From Aphelocoma coerulescens (lineage: Eukaryota > Chordata > Aves > Passeriformes > Corvidae), in contig NC_091020.1 in assembly GCF_041296385.1 (NCBI RefSeq), positions 26,159,001 to 26,223,000 on the forward strand: a DNA stretch of 64,000 nt, written 5' to 3'. Below the pieces are notes generated by a model. It was not told the DNA's origin. It worked only from the letters and a program-made list of their open reading frames with translations, and ran no database searches. Both the position numbers and the translations under genes were made by a program. Positions 10,999-22,700 of this stretch are shown here, piece by piece; positions within the stretch are counted from its first letter, which is position 1, and every line of letters begins with the position of its first letter.

Positions 10999-12724
10999 CT
11001 GGAAACAAAACCAGAAATATTTCTTTGACGCCCACCAGGCTCTTTGTGTCACCCACTTTTTCCAAGCCTGTGCAATGGGAGGTGTTACTCAAGGGAAGAG
11101 GATGGGAAGCCAAATGCCATCTCAGTACACTGGAGTTAATTAGCTCTAACTGAAACTAAATCAACTTTTCCAATACACACTAAGAAATTACCTGAGATTA
11201 CTTATATATGTTATTCAGTTCTGAATTCGTTCCAAAGCCAATAAACATTTGATACAGGCCCATTTCACAGCAACTGAGAACATGGTCTCATTCCTCTGCA
11301 GTCTAAGGCACAGAGCAGGTTTATTTCTTTGGCCTGACCTCTCCAGGAATATTTTCATTCAGTAGAAACTAGTAATGTGTGTTTATGTAAATACTTTCCA
11401 TGGACGAGTTCAGTTTTATGGGGGTTTACTTGTTATGGAGATGCTAAAACTTCCTATCTTCAACACCCTGCTTAATATTTCTATCTAGGGAACAAGGCTC
11501 AGCCTTGCAATCTCAGTGGAAAGGAATTCAAAAGGCAAGAGTACACAGCAGCCTTCCTAAAAATAGTTCTGCTAGCTCCAAAGCCAACATCCTCAAAGAA
11601 ATACTGCAAAATCCTTGGTATTTTTGCTTATTCAAGCACAAGAAAGCAAAGAACAAAATACAGTGGAGTCTCGCTTATTTCCTTTTATGCTGTTAAAATC
11701 GTTGTGGAAAATTTTTTCATGGCTTTGATTTGATGATTTGATGGCATGAAACAGAAGGGCCTGAATAGCAACTAGTATAAAATGCTATGCTTCCTTGAAT
11801 TTCAAGGAAGCTGTACTGATTTTCAGCATCTAAAGATCTAAGTAATAACTGGTATTTTTAGTGTAGAGTTGTGCCTTGTGTGAGCAGCTAGTCTGAGTCA
11901 AGCTACTTTCATTTCATATTCATTATTAAATTCTTGCCCAGCAAGATATATACAAAAAGACAACCTTTGATGATATAAATGTGTGCTTTGCTCTAGATTT
12001 CAGTGGAGCCTGTGGTGTTTATATAACCACAGAATTTGGGCCATATTTTATTCTAACCTCATGAAACACAGGCTGTTGTGTCAAACTTGGCAGAGCTGGG
12101 AAGGTGCCCCGAGGCAGATGCAGACACTGTGCAGAGCACCTCACCTTGCTGGGCATGAATTCCATGGTTCAGAGAGGGATGGAGCAGCTGCATCCAGGAT
12201 GAACAGGGCAGGGCATGGGGGTCAATAAACTGGGGAAGAAAAGTGCCCAACTCCCATAGCAGGGACAGACAGAACAGGGATGAAACCAAGCGAGCAAGGA
12301 ATGAGGCTAAGAGGGCCAACAACTGGAGAAACAAATGTGAAACAACTAGAATGGTCTTAAGACACTGACTCTGAGGACACAAGGATGGAGGAGAGAAAGG
12401 AAGAAAGGATGGGGAAGTAGGATGTAAGAGTGAAGGGGTTCAGGCCTCAGGGGAAGTTCTGCTGCTGCTGTTGTATTGTTCAAGTCTGTGTAAGTCTGAA
12501 GTAATTGCCTGTGTGCAGGATGATACCCAAAAGACAGCTGTTCATCCTTCAGGGATCAGAGAGCCTCAATCTGAGGCCAACACACTGATGTAACAGAACA
12601 CACCCACCCAGTGAGGGATGAGCTGATACAGCAAACTGTTAGGAAAGGATATTGGATCATGCTGATCTTGAACTGTAGGATCATTGGCTACTTCAGGTCA
12701 GATCCCAGCCTCCTTGCTTCTCAC
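10999..12724 (-). other. SORCS1: SORCS1 intron (1.7 kb)
   Basis: No exon is seen. The one structure of note is a perfect 11-bp inverted repeat with a 1-nt centre at 11789-11811, made of two TTC-N3-GAA motifs. A purine-rich stretch lies near 12385-12420. Confidence 0.87.
11789..11811. repeat. Perfect 11-bp palindrome made of two TTC-N3-GAA motifs
   Basis: The sequence gcttccttgaa t ttcaaggaagc is an exact inverted repeat with a single central T. It contains TTCCTTGAA (11791-11799) and TTCAAGGAA (11801-11809), each fitting the STAT-type GAS pattern TTCN3GAA. Confidence 0.85.
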
Positions 12725-12842
12725 CTGGCTGTGGAGTTGCCAAGGCCTGTAGTCCTCTTCTGCACATCTCCGATCAAAAATGGACTTGTAGTCGACTTTC
12801 ACTAGCTGCCACTCTGAGCGGTGGCTGAAATGTCCAAACACA
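12725..12842 (-). CDS. SORCS1: SORCS1 coding exon 11 of 14 (end of propeller, start of 10CC)
   Basis: This 118-nt exon has acceptor ttctgcag and donor gtgaga. T completes Thr, then it encodes VFGHFSHRSEWQLVKVDYK, SIFDRRCAEEDYRPW and QLHSQ. HRSEWQLVKVDY is the last propeller strand of sortilin-type receptors, and RRC carries the first of the ten cysteines of the 10CC module. The translation matches human SORCS1 as I recall it. Phase 2 in, 0 out. Confidence 0.98.
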
Positions 12843-13819
12843 CTGCAGAATGCAGCAGGAAGAACATACAGTAAAAGGAAGTCTGGTAGTTACAGAGGTA
12901 CAGTCACCACAATTTCCAACAGAGATCAATTGCTTTAGGAGTGACAGTCCTACTCATTTTCACTGGACTGACAAAGTGAAAGTGAAACTTAGCCTGCTAA
13001 ACATCTATAACCCTATTAGAAACTGTGGAATTGTATGTAGCTTTTATTCTGTTCACTAAGACCCTCCCGCTTATGACAATATCCAAAATGACTCAACTCA
13101 AAGAGTCAAGAGAAGACTTGATGTGGGGCTGGAGACAGTAATACCTTCAAGAGTTTTGTCTCAGTTGTAAGCTTTGGGAATCCCTTCCATGCAAATTAAA
13201 ATCAGAACCTAAAGGAACATTCTTCATACATCTTTATTAGCTCAGGGTAGTTTCCAAGCCATATATTCTTCTTGTTACAGGTCAGTCAGAAATTGAATTT
13301 ACCTCCCATTTTTACAAATCTAATCTCAGATAAAATATCACAGTTTCTGGCATGATGAGTCCAGATTTATGCATCATGCAGAACTCAGCATAACACATTG
13401 AAACTAAACATAATTTTTCATGAGTCAGCCTCCAGGCAACATTTTGTCATTCATTTTTACAAAAGAATGTCTCACTTATCTGTGCCTCATTAAAAAAAAA
13501 GAATGTAGCAGCAAAATACAGGTATAAAAATACCTCACCATTTTTCTTTCAAATATTAATCTGTCAAGAGTAACTCTGCTTTATATCACATTCAATTTGA
13601 GGAGTGAGGTTTCATGCTGATAAGCTAAGTGATAATGTGTTTGCAGCTTGCAAGGAACCATGCTGCTAATCCCTCAATCATATCACAAACAAACTGATGA
13701 TTTAGCAACAGAAGACTCCACACTCTTGGCTTCAGTTTGGTCCCCAACCAGAAATGCCACTGTTCTGAGAAACAGTGTGTGGTTCCCCTCAACAGCACCA
13801 TTATGGCATGCTCACTTAC
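12843..13819 (-). other. SORCS1: SORCS1 intron (977 bp)
   Basis: I see nothing here beyond ordinary A/T-rich intronic sequence and a short poly-A run near 13492. Confidence 0.85.
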
Positions 13820-13927
13820 GTCATGATGAGGGTTTCCTCTCCAGGCTCCCCTAAAACTCCATCTACAAACAGTGGGAGGGATGTGAAACTGTACTTGCTC
13901 CAAGATCTCCCTTCATCAAAACTTAAC
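13820..13927 (-). CDS. SORCS1: SORCS1 coding exon 10 of 14 (canonical Asp-box)
   Basis: This is a 108-nt exon, acceptor cctctag and donor gtaagt. G completes the split Trp, then it encodes LSFDEGRSWSKYSFTSLPL, FVDGVLGEPGEETLIM and the first two bases (AC) of Thr. SFDEGRSW is a canonical Asp-box. The GVLGEPGEETLIM segment is SorCS1-specific compared with GALVEAGMETHIM of SORCS3 (from memory). Phase 2 in, 2 out. This is the last or next-to-last blade before the 10CC module. Confidence 0.97.
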
Positions 13928-14911
13928 CTAGAGGAGAAAGCAGAATTAGTGTTTTCTTTCCTTACTCTCCTGTTTTACTCAAGGGGACTCTCTAGTCCAC
14001 TACAGCTGCTATGAAGAAGTGGAAAACAGCTTCTCTTTTTGGATTCTGATTTTTTAGTCCTTTAAATAAGTATTTTTTGGGGAAGCATCATAAATCAGAA
14101 CATTGATCAAGCTTGTCTGGCATCATACCACTAACTCATGGCCAATATTTAAGTGGTAGAAACTAGAAGTTATGGTTGAAGATTGATGCTCAAAGGGCAA
14201 AATGTAGCCTAAGGATAAGATTTTTTTTAAATAAGCAAGTGATTTTGAACATCTTGTTTTTGAGTACCCAATATAAAACATTTTAAGGAGGTTAGTTTTC
14301 TGGAGCACAACAGTTTCTTCAGACCAGCAGTCCTCCCTGTGGCGAGTGTAAGTGAAAGCCTGGAACCACTCATCATTTCTTAAGACTTGTGTCTGGGTGT
14401 TTCAGATTCTGGTATGACACTGACTGTGGTGGAAGTAAGTAACACAAAACAGCACAAAGCTCTACTCTGCCTCCTCACTCAAGAGTGCTAACTGGTGAGG
14501 ACACTTTTGCATTATCAGTTACATAACCCTGAACCTATTCAACAAAATTCTGGTTCATAAGTGCTGCCTGACGCATAGAAGGCAAATTCATGAATAATTT
14601 TGAAAATTTATATATATATATTTTTTTTTTTTTTTTAATAAACAATCAAATTCAAAAAGCCAAGCTGTGGTAAACCAGGAGTGTTGGGAGTGTTGTGGAA
14701 TTACACTGATGGTATCTCAGATCTGGCAGAGCCAAAATTACGTAAACTGTAATTTCCAGGATTTCTTAGCTTTATCTGACTTAATGTTTGCCAGTATCTT
14801 AACTAATGCTTTCTAGATTATATCTGCAGAAGACTGGATGCATACTAACTGCCTGCTTCCTGGCATCTGAAAAGAGGGACAGCAGACATTTAGCACAGAT
14901 GGAGTCATTAC
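13928..14911 (-). other. SORCS1: SORCS1 intron (984 bp)
   Basis: No exon or transposon fragment is seen. It includes a TATATA plus poly-T low-complexity run at about 14607-14640. Confidence 0.85.
14607..14640. repeat. TATATA plus poly-T run
   Basis: A tatatatata stretch is followed by about 16 T. On the transcript strand this is poly-A followed by a TA repeat. Simple sequence. Confidence 0.8.
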
Positions 14912-15003
14912 CAGAGGTGTCTGATGGGAAGAGATGTGTGTTTCATGGCCACGAGTACTCCACCTTGATCCAGGTACAGAACACTGTGCTCCTCCTCAAA
15001 GAT
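14912..15003 (-). CDS. SORCS1: SORCS1 coding exon 9 of 14 (VPS10 propeller)
   Basis: This 92-nt exon has acceptor tttccag and donor gtaatg. It encodes IFEEEHSVLYLDQGG then VLVAMKHTSLPIRHL plus TG of a split Trp codon. As far as I recall, the translation is the same as the human SORCS1 exon. VLYLDQGG distinguishes SORCS1 from SORCS3 (VWFLDWGG). Phase 0 in, 2 out. It forms the blade between the Asp-box exons on either side. Confidence 0.97.
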
Positions 15004-16220
15004 CTGGAAAAAAATATATATTTATTTAAACCTATTATCCTTAGTATCCAGAAAACGTAACAGCTCTTTGAGTAGGATCATGACAGAGGACAGTTATGTG
15101 CTAAAAAAATAATAAAGTAGAGAAAATTACAGATAGAGTTGCTGGACTTCGTTTTTTATTGTTTGGGGATTTTTTCCCACAGTTTTTCCAGGTCTATGGA
15201 AAATTCATTCTTCGCTTGCTTGACAAAAAGTTAGAAATATGACTTTTTTGCAAGGATCAACAATTCCTCTCCTTTCGATGACAAATTTTTGTTTAAAGAA
15301 GAATTTCATGTGTTTGCACATGTCTGGCCCTAGCTCAAATAATTGATTTAGACAGAAAAATGAGGCTAGTCAAACATTGCAAAATAATTAGATTCTTGGA
15401 TTATCAAATACTGGAAAAGATTTTCTCTCCCTATGTCTTTTTTGTATTAACTTTCTGCAAACATCTGCTCTCCAGTCTATACAGCAGCATTTGTTAGTCT
15501 GAGAAAGTTACTCATTCTCTCCATGACTTGATATCCCATTCAGAAAATAGGAATAACAGAATTTCCTGATCTGAGGACAAACACATTAGAGGGTATTTCG
15601 TAACAGGTGAGACTCCACTAAATATTAGGAACTAGATATAACTTCATCATCCAGTCTCTTTCCACAATTAATGGAGAGTTAGGCAGCTTTGGAACAAGGT
15701 GAACTGAATTTTGTCTTTTTCTGCATTAGCTTGAGAGCAAGGCAAAATAATCCATTTATATGGACAACGAATTTAGGACAACTCAGCTTAGGTGAAATGG
15801 GTCCCACACAGAGTGACAAATATTAGACCAGTGCAACTGCTGATTTTTGGGAAAGTAAAGTCATGGACAAAGAGAAAAATGGTTTGGTTGGCACAAGGGA
15901 TGTACAACCGTAAAAGGTAACACTTTCTCTCCCCTTATTATTCATAATTTATTCTGTTCTCTTTGCTATGGGGTTAAACCGAAGTCCAACTCTGAGTAGA
16001 ATAATAAAAATAATTTTCTGTTATATGAAGTCTAACAACATATTTAGTCTTTTTCTTTGAACATCTCTGTACCTTTAAGAAGGGAAGTGTACTCTTTCAT
16101 AAAGATTTGCAAAAAAGCTACCCTCAACCAAATGAAACAAAAATTAAGTGACAGATTGAATCTACTTTTATGATATTTCCTATGATTAGTATTTAAACCA
16201 GGTGATTCTGTGTCATTTAC
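15004..16220 (-). other. SORCS1: SORCS1 intron (1.2 kb)
   Basis: No exon is seen. The only recognisable element is a faded MIR-like match in minus orientation at about 15500-15575 (pattern resembling the antisense of the gaggaaactgaggc core). Confidence 0.85.
15500..15575 (-). repeat. MIR-like SINE relic, antisense
   Basis: On the plus strand, gagaaagttactcattctct, catgacttgatatcccattc and gaaaataggaataacagaat resemble the antisense MIR 5' half (agtcacttaacctctctgtgcctcag, tgtaaaatgggaataat). It is short and diverged. Confidence 0.45.
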
Positions 16221-16297
16221 CTGCCTCCAAGTGTTCCCAGCATCAGAAGTAACAAACATGCTGATGTCATTGTCTGATAGTTCAGTGCCTATATTAC
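16221..16297 (-). CDS. SORCS1: SORCS1 coding exon 8 of 14 (canonical Asp-box)
   Basis: This is a 77-nt exon, acceptor cttacag and donor gtaaat. It completes Gly, then encodes NIGTELSDNDISMFV and TSDAGNTWRQ. SDAGNTW is a textbook Asp-box (S-x-D-x-G-x-T-W) and the preceding ISMFV is the strand that leads into it. Phase 1 in, 0 out. The reading frame continues open into the intron for about 45 codons, which can be mistaken for a longer exon; the acceptor-donor pair and the continuation at IFEEEH in the next exon settle the boundary. Confidence 0.97.
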
Positions 16298-16771
16298 CTG
16301 TAAGGTGAGCACTGGTTAGTGAAGGAACCCTCTCAGATACAGCAGAATTAGCAAATCAGGGGAGTAAATCTATTTATTTATTTTGCAATTGCAGAACTTC
16401 TGGGTTTGGGAAGAAAATGAGAGGGAAGGGAAGAGGGAAGGGGAAAGAGGGAAGGTATTCAGTTTGATAAAATTTATATAAAAGACCCAATACATACAAC
16501 TCTACACAGCTCCACATGCAGAGGAAATGCCCTGATTTGGTCTTACGCTCGCAGGAGTAGAGGGCTAGACATGATCTCCTCAGTCTTGAAGGCCAGTTTC
16601 CATACAAAGCATATGACAAGCTGAAGTCCCATAAGGAGTTTCATTTGACAGCCTGCCTCCTTTCCCAATACTGGTGGTGTGACCCACCACAGCCACCCAA
16701 CATCCTCCACAAACTCCAGAGTTTGTCCAGGTTTGCACATCATACCCAGGCAATTTTGAAATGTTTCATAC
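16298..16771 (-). other. SORCS1: SORCS1 intron (474 bp) with a long pyrimidine tract
   Basis: This is the shortest intron. Plus positions 16419-16455 are 37 consecutive purines, so the pre-mRNA carries a 37-nt uninterrupted pyrimidine run about 120-160 nt upstream of the acceptor of the next exon. Nothing else is recognisable. Confidence 0.9.
16419..16455. repeat. 37-nt pure purine run (pyrimidine tract in the transcript)
   Basis: All bases from 16419 to 16455 are A or G on the plus strand, in a GGGAAG/GGGAAAG-like repeat. On the SORCS1 transcript it is a C/U-only tract inside the 474-bp intron. Confidence 0.9.
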
Positions 16772-16874
16772 CTGAAGCTACAATGATACTGGGGGCAGTG
16801 TCTCGGCTGGCGATGTTTCCTGAGGTATAGGGGTTGTCTGAGACCTTCAAGTGAAGATGAAGGGAGCAATAGGG
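16772..16874 (-). CDS. SORCS1: SORCS1 coding exon 7 of 14 (VPS10 propeller)
   Basis: This 103-nt exon has acceptor ctccatag and donor gtatga. It encodes PYCSLHLHLKVSDNPYTSG and then NIASRDTAPSIIVAS, ending with the first G of a Gly codon. CSLHLHL and SENPYTSG-type residues are family-conserved. Phase 0 in, 1 out, and the next exon starts GT to complete Gly. NIASRD replaces the human IIASKD (from memory). Only 474 bp separate it from the next exon, the shortest intron in the window. Confidence 0.97.
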
Positions 16875-18561
16875 CTATGGAGAAAGGGGAAATAAAAGTA
16901 AAAAGCAGATACAACAATGTATGTTCCTATTTCTACAGGCTTAGAAACACAACAGTGTCTCTCTGTATTTCTTCCTAACCATTGCATTCAGTCACCCTTA
17001 CAAAGGCACAGCCACTTTGCTATCATTTTCTGACACAACCCATTCCCAGTGGGAAACTTATCCACTGGGCTGAAACCCTCTCCCAAGGACAAGACCTTTG
17101 AGGCCATAGCTCAAAGGAGGGGACCAGGCAGGTGATGGTAAGGAGCCACCCGACTCTCCTGGCTCCTACTCTTTGAGAAGCAATCTCAGATGCAGATATG
17201 AAATGACTCTCTGAGCAGCACTGCCCAAACTATCTCTGAAACATGAATCAGTATAACCCCACTGGTGTGGTGCTGAATCACCTCTAATTAGGCAAGAAAA
17301 TACAACTTATTTCGTACCATTTCTTAACTCTTTTTGACATATGACTGTTCTGAAATGCACTGCAATAAATACAAAGTACCACAACTGGGAAGTGTTAGTT
17401 TCAAGTTTAAAGCAAAGCTTCATTGCCCATCTGGATGTGACCTTTAAGATTTCAATACAAATACATCCATGGAAACCTTACCTATTTGCTATTGACTTTG
17501 TATGCTGGGTACTCAGGTACGAGTGGTACAGAATAAATCAGCTGAGAATGAGGGTGAGACAGACAGGCAGATTTTCAAAGCTGCCATTACAATTCCCTCC
17601 AAATCTGTAATGTGATAATTTCTGAAAATTTCTGAATGCTATTTCCTTCACTAGGGTTTCATTTCCAGCATTTTTTTATCTTTTAAACCTCATGAAGAGC
17701 CCTTAATGAAACATGCTAAGGGAAGAGCAGGGGAAGAATACTGGCAAGAAAACACGAAGAAAACTGACCCAATCAAAGTGGATATCATACAGGAACAGAA
17801 CTGGGGCAAAGCCCATGCTTCAGCTTGCCCAGCTCTGTAAGAGAAAGAGGGGCTGTGCAGAGGGACCTTCAGGCTCAAAGGAGGCAGGTTTTCCTGAATA
17901 ATACCAGCTGCCTAAAGGCTAGATCTGCAGCCCCAAGAGTCTGGCAGGCTTCCTCTGCAGGAGACCTAGTCACATAGGTTACTGGAGGAATACCACTTAT
18001 CCATCCTGTCTCAAAGTAGGTGAATATGACTGAAATGAGAATTGCCCTGTGGAGAATGGCAGGGTTCTTTTGGCAAAGGCAAATGAGGGTGGTGAGGAGA
18101 GATGGGAGCTCTCACTTATGTGAGCCAGGAAAAGGGGACGTGGGCTGTGCAGCTGGGAACATGAGCTGCCAAGTGGAATGTACTGAGCAGCCTAACTCCA
18201 AGTGACAGCCTTGCGAGGGCAGCCGCTGGAGCAGCCCGGGGCGCCGGAGGGAGCGGAAAACAAATTGAGCTGACATGAATGCAGGAAGTGGAAAAGCACT
18301 GCAAGAGCATGAACTCTTTCCTTTTACATTTTGATAGGTTGTGAGAAGACTAAATAGAAAACATATTTTTAAAACTAACATACTCCAAGCCCACTTCAGC
18401 ATTTTGAAGACAGAACCTCATGGCAACTCAGCCAATTCCCAACTCAGATGAGACCTTGTTAAGATTCAATCTTTGTGCTACCAGAGGTTTCCTTTCAAAT
18501 TTATCTCATTTCACAGATACAGTATATAGAAATGGAATATATCTCTCAAATATTAAAAGCC

Positions 18562-18591
18562 AGGCCATCTGTCTAACCAGACAGATGGCCT
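18562..18591. repeat. Perfect inverted repeat (13-bp arms, 4-nt loop)
   Basis: The left arm aggccatctgtct (18562-18574) and the right arm agacagatggcct (18579-18591) are exact reverse complements around aacc. The arms stop pairing one base outside. It would form a strong short hairpin in RNA or DNA. It is too short for a typical microRNA precursor. Confidence 0.9.
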
Positions 18592-18610
18592 TGTTAGTGG
18601 CATGACTTCT

Positions 18611-18640
18611 TACTGGTTGGAGTGCAGTACTGGTTGGAGT
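18611..18640. repeat. 13-bp direct repeat (17-bp period)
   Basis: The unit tactggttggagt occurs at 18611-18623 and 18628-18640 with four bases (gcag) between. It lies 20 bp after the hairpin at 18562-18591. Confidence 0.85.
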
Positions 18641-19577
18641 CTCTAGTGGCAACTGGGTGTGGTGTGAAAACCAACCTTTCCTCTCCTAGCCAAACACCTG
18701 AAGTTACTGCCCATGGCCATCCCTGACTGTGTTAGCATCCTCTTCCTCATCCCTGATGTACACCTTCTCCATCTCTGTCCTTATGGTTTATCAACAGATA
18801 TTTTTCCAGCTGTTTTGTGTGCTTTTGTGTTCCTCCTCTAGCTGCCACAGCTTAATTCACATACAGACATCTCACTGGTTTTCAGAATTTTCATCAATTG
18901 TCTCTCTCCTTTTTGTTACTACCAACAGGCTACTAAAACCATTATTATCACCAGAATAATGGTTTCCTCTCACTGCCTAGTTCCCAGCCATGCCAACTAC
19001 TGCACAGCCACCAAGGGAAAGGCAGCCACAGCATGCAACATTTAGACCCTAGACAGAAGATAAGGCATAGGTGACACAGGCCATTGCTCTGCTCACTGCC
19101 ACAGTTTTTACAATTATACTGGATTTCATTACCTGCTTCCTAACATTTTCAAGCCAGCACTCTTATGCTTCCCTCTCAGGAAGCTCATGAGTCCTTAATT
19201 TCTCATAAAGATTCACAAACCCACTTTAGCTGTTCTGCAAAGCCTGCCTGAACTGTCTCCAATGGCATGACACATTACAAACCAGCTATTAGTGGCTGTT
19301 CCTCATCAGAAGTGGGAGAAAGTACATAAGGAAAGTAACACAAGGATGATGCTGGTCATTCACAAACCTAGGGGTAGTCACAGTATTTGCTCACCTGTAA
19401 CAGCAAGGAGCAATGAAAAGAGATGAACACTTCCAAGAGAGATATTCAAAACACCTCAGATGCTTAAAATACTCTGTAGATGATAGCACAAATGAGGAGA
19501 GGGTCTTTGTCCTGAGATCTTTATAAATTCATATGGAAAAGACAAACAAAATGTGGGAGGGAATAAACAGGTGTCTG

Positions 19578-19702
19578 GGGAAGCGAGGCACAGAGAAAAT
19601 AAATAACTTGCCCAAGGTCACATAGGACGTTGGAGATAGGTCCAAAAATTAAATCAAGATTCTCCTGAGATTCAGCTCTGTGTTTGAACCACAAGTCCAT
19701 CC
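19578..19702 (+). repeat. MIR-like SINE relic
   Basis: The order gcgaggcacagagaaaataa, then acttgcccaaggtcacatag, then gttggagataggtcc, then a diverged tttgaaccac end follows the MIR consensus core (gaggcacagag, cttgcccaaggtcacacag, tggcagagc, gaaccc). It is the clearest of the ancient relics here. Confidence 0.8.
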
Positions 19703-22700
19703 TTGAAAGCTAATTGATTAACTCTCCCAGGCAGATGCTTATTTCTTGCCAGACACAACTACTCCTCAGTTAACCACTTCACAACACATGCTAAGTATCA
19801 AACTAAACCAGCATCTTTGGGACAAAATACCTTGGCAGGTATTTAATGAAGATTAAGTGCATTCATCTTAGGAAACAGGTGATATAGACAAGAAAAACAA
19901 AACCCTGGGATTAGATGGAATTTCACTGCTTTCCTCCCTCCTCATTATTTAGAGCTGTCTCACAGAAAATGCGAAGAAATTCTGAGTCCCTATGAAAAAC
20001 CACCTTGAGAGTACTCTCAGTAGAGGGATGGTTCTGTCTGGCTCTCCTTGTGCTTCAACCTGATTCCTTCTTAACCTCCTTAGCCAACAACTTAGCTGCT
20101 GTGTACTTATTTCTATTTTAATTCTCACTTAGTTGAGGCTTAAAGACCAGATGCACAGAGGACACAGCACTGCACTCACAGGCTGGGGACTGTACTGTCA
20201 CTCTGGGAAATGGCAGATCCCATTTTGCCAATGAGCTGGAACACATGTCATTGCTGAGTCCTGAGCTATTGCTGGAGACAATTATGCTGAAAACCAGCAG
20301 TGGGAAGGCATTAGTATCTGCTGTGGAGCAAGGATGGGAGCTAAACTACATGTACAATGGTCTATGAAGAATTCACTTATCTATGCCATAAGGAAAAGCA
20401 GGATCGTGTCAGGAACATTTATGTCTAGAAGGAAAAGGAGCAATTGACATAAGGAGGTAAAACTGGCAATGCAGGGGTGGCTAAAGAGGTGAGTGGAGTT
20501 TGTGAAGTGTTTAAATGATAAGCTATGTCACACTGACAAGGAACAGATTGACTCAGAGCAGAGGAAAATTCCTTTTCTCTGCATTTTCCCTCAGCAGAAA
20601 ACCTTTATGTATCCCTGACTTATTTCCAGGAATGTACACTTATAGTGCTTTTGCTTCAAAAATTTCTCTCCCTCCCACTCCCAACTTCTGGGGTTTATTC
20701 TCTATAATTTCTAGAATTCTTTGATTCCATATTCTGCCTTCATCTTCCCCACTATTAAGCGTGAACCTCAGATGGGATTTTTAAATAGCTTGTCTCTTGC
20801 AGAATTGCTATTTTGCTTTGTAATTTGGTACATTTTCTGTACTTCTATCCCTCCCTTTCTATGGCAGGCAGACTGCCTGTTCCTGTAAAAACCTAACAAG
20901 TTACTTTAGTTCAGATTCCAGCTATTTGCTTTCTTTCAGATTTGCAAGTTGACCACCTGAGACTCTGCATCCTCAGCTGAGGTTTCCTGCTCCTCTGCCA
21001 TTCCAGAAGCTTAGGAAAACCTAAACACAGAGGACTGCTCAGACAATGAAAGAGGCCTCTTGCCTGTTTTACCCAATGTTAGGGGAAGAGAAAAAATAAA
21101 CATGGCTAAATATTCCTCTGGCCTTATCACAGGGAAAGGCTGATAAATTACTTTCCATTCTCCTGAAAGGACAAAGACTGAGATACAAAGTTAAAGTCCA
21201 TTGAGGATTTGTCCCTTAGCACCCTCAATTCACAGAACAGTTCCTACACTCCAGCCCAAGTCACAGAGCACTTAAAGTGTAAACAGCTTGACAAGCCTCT
21301 GCCAAACTTGCACAGGTGGAAGTAATTCTCAGAGCAAGTACATGGTTGCATAGAGAGCAAAATAAAAATGAACTCATGTTTAAATAGAGGTTTATGCACA
21401 GTGGAGCTCCAAGGATGTAAATGCAATCCACAGAGAACCATGAGCTTCTCTGGGTCAATTCTCACTGTGTCCCTACAAGCACCCATAATTCTGCTCCCGC
21501 TCTTGACCCTTTGTCTAGCTTGTTCAAATTTACCAACCTCAAGGGAATTCCAGCTTATTCAGGCACACCTGGTCTAATTTTAAATGAAGTTTGTTGTGTT
21601 CTCTGGTGCCCATGGGTATAGTACCAGATACGGTATGGATGGGAAGGCTTAAGTGAGCCATAACCCTCTCTCTCTCCATAAGAACTGTCCATTTCTGTCT
21701 CATACACAGATGTAGGACCACTTCCATTACATAATGGGCAACTATAGTGGCAGGCAAAGCCTTGTATACAAAATACCCAATTCCTTCAAACAACTGTTCC
21801 ATAAGGGCCACACAGAGCAGTATCTCTGGCTCACTTATAACCAGAATGGCAAGTTAGACTTTGCATGATCAATGTACCAAAATACCAGGAAAGACCTCTC
21901 AGAACTCTAACTTCGAATTTAGGGAAAAAGAATAAAGTCTACTTTTATTATTTTACTTGCCTATGTGCTTTTTTTTGTTCTTCTGCCTTGCTAGCCCCCT
22001 AGAATATTATACTGTCATATCATATTGAAAAAACCTTGAGTTTCTGATAAAATTGGTTATAATTTGAGAAGGTCAGGATGTCATTTTTTTACTGAATATG
22101 TTCACTTGAGTTAAAACTAGATTATACAATCTATTTGAAACACAAAGGATTCTTTATACAGTCCCTTCCAAAGAACTGAATTATTTTATGCCTGCAAAGT
22201 TTTTGCTTGTCATCTTTTTTGGTTTTCACCTCATAGAAACATCTGATTAAGAATTCACTTAGTTACAATTTTTAAAAATTTGAAAGAAGAAAACAAACCC
22301 AAACAAATTTAGTCATGATCTGAAATAACTCTTCTGTCTTACTGCCCAGTCTTTCCTATTTATTTTTTCCAAACTGGACAGAAAATGAAGGGCTTGCATT
22401 TTGGCTCAATCAAAAAATCAATTATTTGAACAGCTTCAAATATTTATTCTTTGCTCTTGCAATAGTGCATGACATTCAGTTAAGATATTAGTGTAGCATT
22501 CAGCTGCAAAATATAATGCTGATTCAGATTCTAATGCCTCAAAATGAGAGTATTTTTTTTTTTAAGATGGAAAACAACATGCAAGTACAGGACAGCAGCA
22601 GGAAGATCAGTTTAAATAGATTCTGCCTGGAACCATATTAGAATTAGTATAATATGAAAGCTATTGAGAATCCCAAATACAGGGGTTCTGAGTATTATCC

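Noticed and set aside
18562..18591. microRNA precursor
   Set aside because: A 13-bp stem with a 4-nt loop is far too short for Drosha/Dicer processing, and flanks do not extend the pairing.
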